Shown here: one piece after another, positions 24,688-33,927 of the stretch
Position numbering within the stretch: position 1 is the first letter of the stretch
How the letters are laid out: each line of letters starts with the position of its first letter
Assembly: GCA_964442285.1 (NCBI GenBank)
Contig: CAYTZH010000033.1
Coordinates: 1 to 59,917, forward strand
Origin: CAYTZH01 sp964442285
GTDB lineage: Bacteria > Myxococcota_A > UBA9160 > JAFDET01
Length of the DNA stretch: 59,917 bases
Reading direction: 5' to 3'
Notes under the pieces: model-generated
Database searches by the model: none
What the model was told of the DNA's origin: nothing
The model's input: only the letters and a program-made list of their open reading frames with translations
Translations under genes and position numbers: made by a program

Positions 24688-25251
24688 GTGGGAGATCCGA
24701 ACCAATCCCTCGCGGGCTCGGTGCTGCTGGCCATGCCCCAGCTCGAGGATCCCAACTTCCACCGCGCGGTGGTGCTCCTCGTGCACCACGACGGCGACGG
24801 GGCCTTCGGGCTCGTGGTGAACCGCTCCGCCGACCTCACCATCGGCGATCTCTGCGCGAGCCTCGAGATCCCCTGGGCGGGGGACACGGAGGTCGACGTC
24901 GGGCTCGGTGGCCCGGTGCAGCCCAACACCGGCTGGCTGCTCTTCGACGCGAGCGCGGACGAGGATCTGCCCGACAGCCGCGAGGTGATGCCGGGCATCC
25001 AGTTCGCCGGCTCCGTCGAGAGCCTGCGCCACCTGGCCGATGCGCCGCCGGAGCGGGTGCGGATGTTCCTCGGCTACGCCGGCTGGGGACCGGGCCAGCT
25101 CGAGAGCGAGCTGGTCCAGGGCGCCTGGCTGCTCGCCCCCGCGACGCCCGAGCTGGTGTTCGAGGTGGCCTGGGACGAGCTCTGGGAGCGAGCGGTCCGC
25201 GGCCTCGGCGTCGAGCCCACCCACCTGATTCCGACGCCCGGCCTCCACTGA
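24688..25251 (+). CDS. algH: YqgE/AlgH family protein
   Basis: A 187-residue member of the YqgE/AlgH (UPF0301) family. It opens with LAGSVLLAMPQLEDPNFHRA, followed by VVLLVHHDGDGAFGLVVNR, LGGPVQPNTGWLLF and the YAGWGPGQLESEL motif, all diagnostic. AlgH was named for an effect on alginate regulation in Pseudomonas; its molecular function is unsettled. The GTG start lies directly after a -10-like hexamer, suggesting leaderless translation. The length is normal. Confidence 0.95.
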   Translation: MGDPNQSLAGSVLLAMPQLEDPNFHRAVVLLVHHDGDGAFGLVVNRSADLTIGDLCASLEIPWAGDTEVDVGLGGPVQPNTGWLLFDASADEDLPDSREVMPGIQFAGSVESLRHLADAPPERVRMFLGYAGWGPGQLESELVQGAWLLAPATPELVFEVAWDELWERAVRGLGVEPTHLIPTPGLH

Positions 25252-25294
25252 GCTATAGTCCGGCGGGCGGGCCACTGTGGGGTGGAGGAACCTC

Positions 25295-26371
25295 GTGAGC
25301 GCACCGTCCCTGGATCTCCCTCTCGACTACGAACGCGACGCGCTGCTGGAGAGTGGCGAGTACGCCGAGCCGCTCATCGCCGGCGGCGTCCGTTGCCACG
25401 GCGGCTTCGACGCCGACGGGCGCTACCGCAGCCCTCGCACCCTTCACCGCGAGCCGGCGATCCGCGCCTGGCAGGACCGCCTCCAGCGCGACGGCCACGC
25501 CCTGGTCCGCATCGATCCGGTCCTGATGCCGCCCCAGTATCCGAACGTGGAGCAGGCCAAGCTGCTGCTGAAGGAGGGCGTTCAGGATCCCGTGGTGCGG
25601 CGGCTCACGATCATCTCCATCGTCGAGGGCTTCGGGGCGATCATCCGCGACGTGCGGGTCCCCGACCTGGAGAGCCTGGTCGTAGAGCCGATCGCGGGGA
25701 CCTGTCTCGCCCATCTGCGGCAGGGGCTGTTCGAGGCCCACGCCCGGGACGAGGCCGGCTATCGGGACGAGGGCGGTCACAAGCAGATGTGGGAGGCCGC
25801 GCGCGACCTGGCCCTGGAGAATCCCAAGGTGCCGGCCGACGTGCTCATGCGCATGATGGGGCAGGGTCCCGGGCGCCGACAGAAGCGCAAGGCGCTGATG
25901 CCGGAGCTCGATCCCGACCTCGAGAGCATGGTGGCCACCATGGCCCAGGTGCTGGCGGTGGAGGTGTTCGCGGAGGGCACCTTCGACTGGGGACAGAAGC
26001 TGCTCTCGGACCCGGAGGTTTCGGCCGAGCCCGAGGCGGCGGGTGCCATGGTCGGCTACATCCGCAGCGACGAGCGCCCCCACGTCGAGTACCTGCGGAC
26101 CGCGCTCTCGGAGCTGCGCACGCGCACGCTGCGCACCGTGGATGGGCGGGAGATTCCGGGCCGCGCGCTGGTGGACGCGGCCATGCATCGGGTGCTGCGC
26201 GGTCTGACCGGAGAGCGGCGCGAGGAGCAGAACCACTACATCCGCGAGAGCTTCCTGGACGCCGTGAAGGACGCCTCCAACCCGAAGAGCCTGCTGGAGC
26301 GCTTCGAGGCCCTGGAGACGCCCTGGACGCCGCCGTCCCGCACCGGCTTCGAGCCTCCCCAGAGCTCCTGA
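25295..26371 (+). CDS. putative diiron (ferritin-like) protein, uncharacterised
   Basis: A 358-residue protein of no family I recognise. From the GTG preceded by GGAGGA (spacing five), candidate metal ligands follow the diiron pattern: E111 (SIVEGFGAI), E159-x2-H162 (DEGGHKQMW), E223 (AVEVFAEGTFDW) and E260-x2-H263 (DERPHVEYL). All lie in predicted helices. The 48-residue spacing between the first Glu and the first ExxH is longer than usual. A helix bearing HARDEAGYRDE is rich in additional ligands. The ABC1 kinase gene starts 12 bases downstream. An oxygenase or oxidase role in quinone or lipid chemistry is a hypothesis. Confidence 0.55.
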   Translation: MSAPSLDLPLDYERDALLESGEYAEPLIAGGVRCHGGFDADGRYRSPRTLHREPAIRAWQDRLQRDGHALVRIDPVLMPPQYPNVEQAKLLLKEGVQDPVVRRLTIISIVEGFGAIIRDVRVPDLESLVVEPIAGTCLAHLRQGLFEAHARDEAGYRDEGGHKQMWEAARDLALENPKVPADVLMRMMGQGPGRRQKRKALMPELDPDLESMVATMAQVLAVEVFAEGTFDWGQKLLSDPEVSAEPEAAGAMVGYIRSDERPHVEYLRTALSELRTRTLRTVDGREIPGRALVDAAMHRVLRGLTGERREEQNHYIRESFLDAVKDASNPKSLLERFEALETPWTPPSRTGFEPPQSS

Positions 26372-26382
26372 GCCGCCGCGAC

Positions 26383-27654
26383 GTGCAGCTCCTCCACCGT
26401 GCGTACCGGAGCTTCCGGATCGGCTCCACCGCCGCCCTGGTCTGGACCCTCTACAAAGTGCCGGCCTGGTTCCGGAAGCGGCTCGGCCGCCCCGAGCCCG
26501 AGGACCTGACGCCGACCCATCGTCGCGCGGCCAACCTGGTCCTGGCCACGGCCCTCGATCTGCGCGGCGTCCTGATCAAGCTCTGCCAGGTGGTGGCCAC
26601 CCGCGCCGACGTGTTTCCGCCGACGATCATCGAGACCCTGAAGCAGTGTCACGACGCGGTGCCGGCGAAGCCGTTCGACGAGATCCGCGCGGCAGTGGAG
26701 CGCGAGCTGGGGAAGCCCCTCGACGCCGTGTTCTCCGAGTTCTCGCCGGAGCCCCTTGCGTCGGCGTCCCTGGCCCAGGTGCACCGGGCGCGCCTGCGGG
26801 ACGGCACCGACGTCGCGGTCAAGGTGCAGTACCCGGACATCGAGCGCATCGTCCAGACCGACCTGGCCAACATGCGCCGGGTCTGTCGCATCTACGAGCG
26901 CTTCGATCCCCAGCCGATGGAGCTCTATCCGCTGCTCGTCGAGCTGACCGACCACCTGGAGCTGGAGCTCGACTTCCGCCGCGAGGCCGACTGCGCCGAC
27001 CGGATCCGCGAGATCTTCGCGAAGGACGGGACGGTGGTCGTGCCGGAGATCCATCGCGAGTTCTCGACCGGGCGTGTGCTGGTGATGGAGCTGGTCGGCG
27101 GCATCAAGATCACCGAGAAGGAGAAGCTCGAGGCGGCGGGGGTCGACCCCGCGGCCGTGGTGCAGGAGCTCATGCGGGTGTACACGCGCATGATCCTGGC
27201 AGCCGGCTTCTTCCAGGCGGATCCCCACCCCGGCAACCTCTTCGTCCGGCCCGACGGCCACCTGGTGCTGCTCGACTTCGGGCTCTCCAAGGAGCTTCCC
27301 GAGGGCTTCGGGCTCGGCCTGTTCGAGCTGATGTTCTCGATGATGACGCTGAACGAATCGGCGATGATCCGGGCCTTCCAGGAGCTGGGCTTCGAGACCA
27401 AGAACGGCGACCCCTCCACCTTCCTGCTGATCACCCGACGCATGATGGCCCGCAGCGACACGGGACGCTTCGAGGGCGAGTTCACCGAGGAGATGACCGA
27501 CGAGCTCTTCGAGGCCATCCGACAGAATCCGGTGGTGACGGTCCCCAGCGACTTCGTGCTGGTGGGGCGGGTGTTCTCGCTGCTCTCGGGCATCGCCCAC
27601 TCCCTGGGCTCCCGCGCCAACGTGCTCGAGGCCATGGGTGCGTCCACGGGCTAG
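26383..27654 (+). CDS. ABC1/AarF/UbiB-family atypical kinase
   Basis: A 423-residue ABC1 kinase-like protein. LIKLCQVVATRADVFPP is the KxGQ region with the Gly replaced by Cys. PLASASLAQVHRARL is the Ala-rich nucleotide loop. VAVKVQYPDIE carries the catalytic-domain Lys, QADPHPGNLFVR the catalytic loop, and VLLDFGLSK the metal-binding DFG. UbiB-type proteins support quinone and other lipid biosynthesis through an unusual ATPase activity. The GTG start is tentative; a CTG overlapping the upstream stop is also possible. Close coupling with the putative diiron protein suggests they work together. Confidence 0.88.
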   Translation: MQLLHRAYRSFRIGSTAALVWTLYKVPAWFRKRLGRPEPEDLTPTHRRAANLVLATALDLRGVLIKLCQVVATRADVFPPTIIETLKQCHDAVPAKPFDEIRAAVERELGKPLDAVFSEFSPEPLASASLAQVHRARLRDGTDVAVKVQYPDIERIVQTDLANMRRVCRIYERFDPQPMELYPLLVELTDHLELELDFRREADCADRIREIFAKDGTVVVPEIHREFSTGRVLVMELVGGIKITEKEKLEAAGVDPAAVVQELMRVYTRMILAAGFFQADPHPGNLFVRPDGHLVLLDFGLSKELPEGFGLGLFELMFSMMTLNESAMIRAFQELGFETKNGDPSTFLLITRRMMARSDTGRFEGEFTEEMTDELFEAIRQNPVVTVPSDFVLVGRVFSLLSGIAHSLGSRANVLEAMGASTG

Positions 27655-27667
27655 GACGGAGGCCTGG

Positions 27668-28777
27668 ATGAAGGTTCGCGCTGCGCTCGCCCTCGAGCCG
27701 GAAAAGCCGCTGGTGGTCGACGAGGTCGACCTGGAGGGTCCGAAGGCCGGCGAGGTGCTCGTCCGGCTCCACGCCACGGGCGTGTGTCATACGGACGCCT
27801 ACACCTTGAGTGGTCGCGATCCGGAGGGCCTCTTCCCGGTCGTGCTCGGGCACGAGGGGGGTGGTGTGGTGGAGGAGGTGGGTGCGGGCGTGACCTCCGT
27901 CGCGCCGGGCGACCACGTGATCCCGCTCTACATCCCCGAGTGCGGGGGCTGTGCGTACTGTCGCTCCGACCGCACCAACCTCTGCATCACCCTCCGGGCC
28001 ACCCAGGGCCAGGGCGTGATGCCGGATGGAACGAGCCGCCTGTCCTATCGGGGCCGGAAGGTGCACCACTACATGGGCACCTCCACCTTCGCCGACTACA
28101 CGGTGCTGCCGGAGATCGCCCTGGCGAAGGTGCGCCCGGACGCGCCCCTGGAGCGGGTCTGCCTGCTCGGCTGCGGCATCACCACGGGCATCGGGGCCGT
28201 CTTGAACACGGCCAGGGTGCCGGAGGGCTCGAGCGTCGCCGTGTTCGGGCTCGGCGGCGTGGGACTCTCGGTGGTGCAGGGGGCCGTCATGGCCGGGGCG
28301 GAGCGGATCTTCGCCGTGGACACGAACCCGCGCAAGTTCGAGCTGGCCCGTCAGCTCGGGGCCACGGACTGCCTCGACCCCCGGGAGATGGGGGACGTGG
28401 TCGGGGCCATCGTCGAGATGACGGGCGGCGGGGTGGACTACAGCTTCGAGTGCATCGGCAACGTGGAGGTCATGGGCCAGGCGCTGGCCTGCACCCACCG
28501 GGGCTGGGGCGAGTCGATCATCATCGGCGTCGCCGGGGCCGGCGAAGAGATCCACGCGCGGCCCTTCCTGCTGGTGACCGGCCGCTCCTGGCGGGGCTCG
28601 GCCTTCGGCGGGACCAAGGGGCGGACCCAGGTGCCCCGCTACGTGGATCGCTACATGGCCGGCGAGCTCGAGATCGACGCCTTCGTGACCGGGACCGTGG
28701 GCCTGGAGCAGATCAACGAGGCCTTCGAGCAGATGCACGAGGGCACCGCGATCCGCACGGTCGTCCGGCTGGCCTGA
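27668..28777 (+). CDS. frmA: S-(hydroxymethyl)glutathione dehydrogenase / class III alcohol dehydrogenase
   Basis: A 369-residue zinc dehydrogenase of exactly the class III length. The catalytic-zinc ligands are Cys in GVCHTDAYTLSG, His in VLGHEGGG and Cys in LLGCGITTGIGA. The structural zinc uses PECGGCAYCRSDRTNLC. The NAD-binding loop is VFGLGGVGLSVVQGA, and the C-terminal FGGTKGRTQVP is typical of the class. It oxidises the formaldehyde-glutathione adduct (and reduces S-nitrosoglutathione). GGAGG lies seven bases before the ATG. Together with PQQ synthesis elsewhere in the window, it is consistent with C1 or alcohol oxidation. Confidence 0.9.
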   Translation: MKVRAALALEPEKPLVVDEVDLEGPKAGEVLVRLHATGVCHTDAYTLSGRDPEGLFPVVLGHEGGGVVEEVGAGVTSVAPGDHVIPLYIPECGGCAYCRSDRTNLCITLRATQGQGVMPDGTSRLSYRGRKVHHYMGTSTFADYTVLPEIALAKVRPDAPLERVCLLGCGITTGIGAVLNTARVPEGSSVAVFGLGGVGLSVVQGAVMAGAERIFAVDTNPRKFELARQLGATDCLDPREMGDVVGAIVEMTGGGVDYSFECIGNVEVMGQALACTHRGWGESIIIGVAGAGEEIHARPFLLVTGRSWRGSAFGGTKGRTQVPRYVDRYMAGELEIDAFVTGTVGLEQINEAFEQMHEGTAIRTVVRLA

Positions 28778-28804
28778 CCCCGCAGGCGTCCCGCCGGACG
28801 CCTC

Positions 28805-29191
28805 CTAGGAAAGGATTTTCCCAGCAGGAAACGCCGTTCCCAAATTGGGAAGGATCGGCGCTGGGTGGAGCGTCTCCGCGGGCCGGGAGAGTTGCGAGAG
28901 GCGCTGGCACGCGTTCTCGTGCCTTCCCGGAACGTGGCACGACGATTGCAAACTCCAGGGCAACCCGGTGCCGCTCCGCATCTGCTGTTGTTGCTGCGCG
29001 GACGCTCTCTCTGCTGAAGCTGGATCCTGTTGCGGTTGTGCCGCGGAGTGGCCCGGGAACGAATTTCGATGCGAGCCGCACGCCACGCGCGCCCCGGCCT
29101 GCCGGTCGGGGCGCCGCTTGCTGCGGCTCCGGTCGGGGCGCCGCTTGCTGCGGCGCCGGTCGGGGCGCCGCTTGCTGCGGCTCCGGCTCAT
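28805..29191 (-). CDS. possible basic repeat protein (weak)
   Basis: If the 100-N gap is closed through the 55-base duplicate, this frame's ATG overlaps the stop of the 216-residue gene as ATGA, continuing the coupling seen in that operon. The 128-residue product starts with three copies of a nine-residue basic unit (SRSKRRPDR) made by the 27-base repeats. The remainder has unusual composition (a run of five Gln) and looks like read-through of regulatory DNA. It is more likely non-coding. Confidence 0.15.
   Translation of the reverse strand: MSRSRSKRRPDRRRSKRRPDRSRSKRRPDRQAGARVACGSHRNSFPGHSAAQPQQDPASAERASAQQQQQMRSGTGLPWSLQSSCHVPGRHENACQRLSQLSRPAETLHPAPILPNLGTAFPAGKILS
28837..28851. promoter_or_regulatory. 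palindrome upstream of the sigma-54 promoter
   Basis: TTCCCAA-A-TTGGGAA is a perfect 7-base inverted repeat with a one-base centre, about 116 bases before the expected transcription start. A related TTTCC-N5-GGAAA lies at 28817-28831. The distance suits upstream activating sites for a bacterial enhancer-binding protein. That role is inference. Confidence 0.45.
28906..28923. promoter_or_regulatory. inverted repeat adjacent to the sigma-54 promoter
   Basis: GGCACG-N6-CGTGCC is a perfect 6-base inverted repeat ending 11 bases before the -24 element. It could be another regulator site or a hairpin ending leftward transcripts. Confidence 0.35.
28935..28950 (+). promoter_or_regulatory. sigma-54 (RpoN) promoter
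   Basis: TGGCACGACGATTGCA matches the -24/-12 consensus TGGCACG-N4-TTGCA at every specified position, with the invariant GG and GC correctly spaced. It faces right, away from frmA and into the 3' end of the convergent trehalose operon. The expected start is near 28961. No conventional gene follows on this strand, so a small RNA, antisense transcript or very short gene is the likely product. Confidence 0.65.
29102..29182. repeat. three 27-base hairpin repeats
   Basis: Three copies of a 27-base unit (CCGGTCGGGGCGCCGCTTGC followed by TGCGGC and T or G) lie at 29102-29128, 29129-29155 and 29156-29182, with another copy after the gap at 29311-29337. Each unit contains GCCGC-TTGCT-GCGGC, a stem-loop; the second copy extends the stem to eight pairs. 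Confidence 0.9.
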
Positions 29192-29210
29192 TCCGTGTCG
29201 GCCAGGTCGA

Positions 29211-29310
29211 NNNNNNNNNNNNNNNNNNNNNNNNNNNNNNNNNNNNNNNNNNNNNNNNNNNNNNNNNNNNNNNNNNNNNNNNNNNNNNNNNNNNNNNNNN
29301 NNNNNNNNNN
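29211..29310. other. 100-N assembly gap (probably spurious)
   Basis: Bases 29156-29210 and 29311-29365 are identical over 55 positions and include the last codons of the 216-residue gene. Merging the contigs on this overlap removes the gap and the duplicate, leaving three 27-base repeats downstream of that gene. Confidence 0.9.
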
Positions 29311-29342
29311 CCGGTCGGGGCGCCGCTTGCTGCGGCTCCGGC

Positions 29343-29993
29343 TCATTCCGTGTCGGCCAGGTCGAGCCGGCGCTCCTCCCACGTTCCGCTGGCCGCCCGG
29401 AAGATCAGCAGCCGCCGCGAGGTGACGAGGGTGGCGACGTCGGACTGGGCGTCGACGCGCTCGACGCGCTCGTTCAGGCGCAGCCGGGTCTCGAAGAAGC
29501 CGCCGCGGAACGGCGAGAGACCGAGGGCCCGCCGATCGGTCACGGCCACGGCCACGTTCTGCCCCGTCTCCTGCAGCAGCAGCCGCTCGCGCGGGCCGAG
29601 CCCCGTCTCGACCAGGTTGGCGCTTCCGCCGTCGAACCCGAAGACACGCGTGCGTGTGGCGACGAGCGCGACCCGGGCGCCGAGCAGCGCGCGCTCCGGG
29701 GCCGTCTCGATGCGCCGGTAGCGCTCCGTCTGCCAGGCCCCCGAGCGGGCGGCGACCGCCAGCACCCGGCGGTCGGTCAGGGCCACGCCCACCACGCCCC
29801 GGGCTCCGTGCCAGAGCACCTGCTCCCCGAGCTCGAGGTCGATCGGGAGCTGACCGCCGCCCTGGGCATCGATGGCCAGGAGCTGGCGCGCCAGCACGAC
29901 GATCTGGAGGTCGTCGGCCAGCAGCTCCGGATCGGCGTGGGCCGGGAGTCCGGAGAGCGCGGCCAGCAGCAAGGCCGCGAGCAGGAGTCTCAC
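29343..29993 (-). CDS. secreted repeat protein, function unknown
   Basis: A 216-residue protein with a clear signal peptide (residues 1-20, LLLAALLLAALSGLPAHA). The rest is about five repeats of 35-45 residues, each with a hydrophobic strand followed by a basic turn: GVVGVALTDRRVLAVAARSG, VALVATRTRVFGFDGG, NVAVAVTDRRALGLSPF and DVATLVTSRRLLIFRAASG. This looks like a small beta-propeller or beta-solenoid. I recognise no named family. The GTG start overlaps the stop of the SBBP gene by four bases, so it belongs to the trehalose operon. Confidence 0.7.
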   Translation of the reverse strand: MRLLLAALLLAALSGLPAHADPELLADDLQIVVLARQLLAIDAQGGGQLPIDLELGEQVLWHGARGVVGVALTDRRVLAVAARSGAWQTERYRRIETAPERALLGARVALVATRTRVFGFDGGSANLVETGLGPRERLLLQETGQNVAVAVTDRRALGLSPFRGGFFETRLRLNERVERVDAQSDVATLVTSRRLLIFRAASGTWEERRLDLADTE

Positions 29994-31667
29994 CGAGTGC
30001 CACCCCCCAGCCGCAGCAGCGCCGCGGCCGAGGTGGCGTGCAGCCTGCGCAGCGCGCCGAACTCCCGGGAGCGACTCTCGCCGCCCAGCCAGACCGTTCC
30101 GTCTCCGGCCGCGACGGCGCGGCCCGTGTCGAGCCCTTCGCCGCCCCAGAGTGTGACGTGCCGGAGCCGGTCGAGATCCGGTCCGAGCCGGGCCGCGAAG
30201 GCGTCGGCGGAGCCCCCGAGCTCGCTGCTCAGGGCGTCCCGCGTGGTCGGGAAGTCCGGGGAGAAGGTGGTGCCCACCACCACGACGCCGTCGGCCTCCA
30301 CCGCGACCGCGTCCGCACCGTCCCCGTAGCGGCCTCCGAGGAACGTGGCGCGCATCAGGCGGCCGCCCGGCGAGACCCGCGCGATCCAGGCGTCGCCCGC
30401 AGCCGGGGTGCGTCCCCCGGTGCGGTGGCTGCCGGCCCCCGCGAAGGACGCCTGGGCGGCGCCCGGGCCAGTGGCCAGATCCGACGAGAGGGTCGTCGCC
30501 GCCACGTAGACGGAGCCATCCGGCGCCGCCGCCAGGGCGCCGCCTCCCGCCGACTCGCGGTCGCTGCCGCCCAGGTAGGTGGCCCCCAGCAGCGAGCGTC
30601 CGTCGGGGGCGAAGCGGGCGAGGTAGAGGTCGGCGCCGCCGGCGTGCACGCGCTGGGCGGCGTTCTCCGTGGTGGGCAGGTCCGTCGACTCCGTGCCCCC
30701 GAGCAGCACGTAGACGCTGTCGTTGCGGCCGGCCGCCACGGAGCCGTTCTCGCCATCGTCGAGACGGCCGCCCAGGAAGCTGGCCCAGACCACCCGGCTC
30801 CCGTCGGGGGCCAGCACGGCGACGAGGGCGTCGCGGGCGCCGGCGTTCGCCGGCTGGTAGACGCCCTCGAACCAGGCTTCCGGCAGACGCCCGCCCGCGT
30901 GGGAGGTAATCAGCAGCACCCGCCCGCTCGCGTCGAGGGCGACGTCGCTCACCACGCCCGCATCCCGGGTGCCGAAGTACGTGCACCAGTTCGCCGCCGA
31001 GCCGTCGGCGGCCAGCTCGCACACGAAGCCGTCGCGGGGACCCAGGCGGTCCCCGGCGACGCCCCCGGCGAAGCGCGGCTGCACGGCGCCCTCGGTGATC
31101 GGGAAGCGGGGCCCGGCCCGTCCCCCGACGACCACGCGCCCGTCCTCGCGGACTGCCACGGCCAGGGCCGCGTCGTTGCCGGGACCGCCCAGCAGGGTGG
31201 CCCAGGCGATGCGGCCGTCGGGGCCGATCCGCGCCACGAAGCCGTCGCTGCTGTCCCGGCTCTCGGGATGGAAGCCCGGCTGCAGCGCACCGGGGGTCGT
31301 CGGGAAGTCGCGGGAGTGGGTGATGCCGACGACGATCGCAGATCCGCCACCGAGCGGCGCCACGTCGCGGACCGCCTCGCCCAGGATGCCGTCGAGAAGG
31401 AGCCAGAGCGGCTCCGGGGCGGCGGCGGCCGGTGCCGTCTGCGCCGGCGCCGNNNNNNNNNNNNNNNNNNNNNNNNNNNNNNNNNNNNNNNNNNNNNNNN
31501 NNNNNNNNNNNNNNNNNNNNNNNNNNNNNNNNNNNNNNNNNNNNNNNNNNNNGCCGTCTGCGCCGGTGCCGCCGGTGCCGGGTCCTCGGCGGCGGCCAGT
31601 CCGGCCAGCGCGAGTCCGGCCGTCGCCGCGACCAGGCGTCCGGCGCGTGCGGTCCGCCGCGCGGGGC

Positions 31668-31671
<4 letters not shown>
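29990..31671 (-). CDS. secreted SBBP beta-propeller protein (spans assembly gap)
   Basis: An exported protein of roughly 550 residues. The GTG at 31671 gives a signal peptide (ARAGRLVAATAGLALAGLAA), followed by an Ala/Pro/Gln-rich segment (APAQTAPAAAAPE) where the 100-N gap falls. The remainder is about seven SBBP-type blades with recurring SRDFPTTPGALQPGF, DGFVARIGPDGR and WATLLGGPGNDAALA elements. Such propellers are extracellular or surface proteins of unknown role. It overlaps the otsA-otsB stop (GTGA) and the next gene (GTGA). The frame break across the gap is artificial. Confidence 0.8.
31453..31552. other. 100-N assembly gap in a low-complexity coding segment
   Basis: The gap sits in GC-rich repeats encoding APAQT-like sequence. 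The flanks share only a 19-base near-match (GCCGTCTGCGCCGG core, one mismatch), so unlike the other two gaps this is not a simple 55-base overlap, and real sequence is probably missing. Confidence 0.9.
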
Positions 31672-33869
<2,198 letters not shown>

Positions 33870-33888
33870 GTCCCCAGGGTAGCCGTGA

Positions 33889-33894
33889 TAGATT
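33889..33894 (+). promoter_or_regulatory. extended -10 element (TGA-TAGATT)
   Basis: TGnTAGATT gives an extended -10 in the 58-base divergent region, 33 bases before the ATG of the alkylsulfatase-like gene, which has a normal GAAGGAA ribosome-binding site. Confidence 0.45.
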
Positions 33895-33927
33895 CCCGCT
33901 GCTGGTGGCTGGCTGACGAAGGAATCC

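Larger units (their letters stand above)
28778..29342. other. 565-base intergenic region with regulatory signals and a gap
   Basis: No well-supported protein gene occupies this region. Its first 320 bases are visibly less GC-rich than the neighbours. It holds several short palindromes, a consensus sigma-54 promoter facing right, a 10-pair long-range stem (28970-28979 with 29043-29052), three 27-base hairpin repeats and a 100-N gap. Each is listed separately. Confidence 0.7.

Noticed and set aside
29102..29337. Possible CRISPR or IS end repeats
   Set aside because: Units are contiguous, without spacers, and no transposase or cas gene is present.
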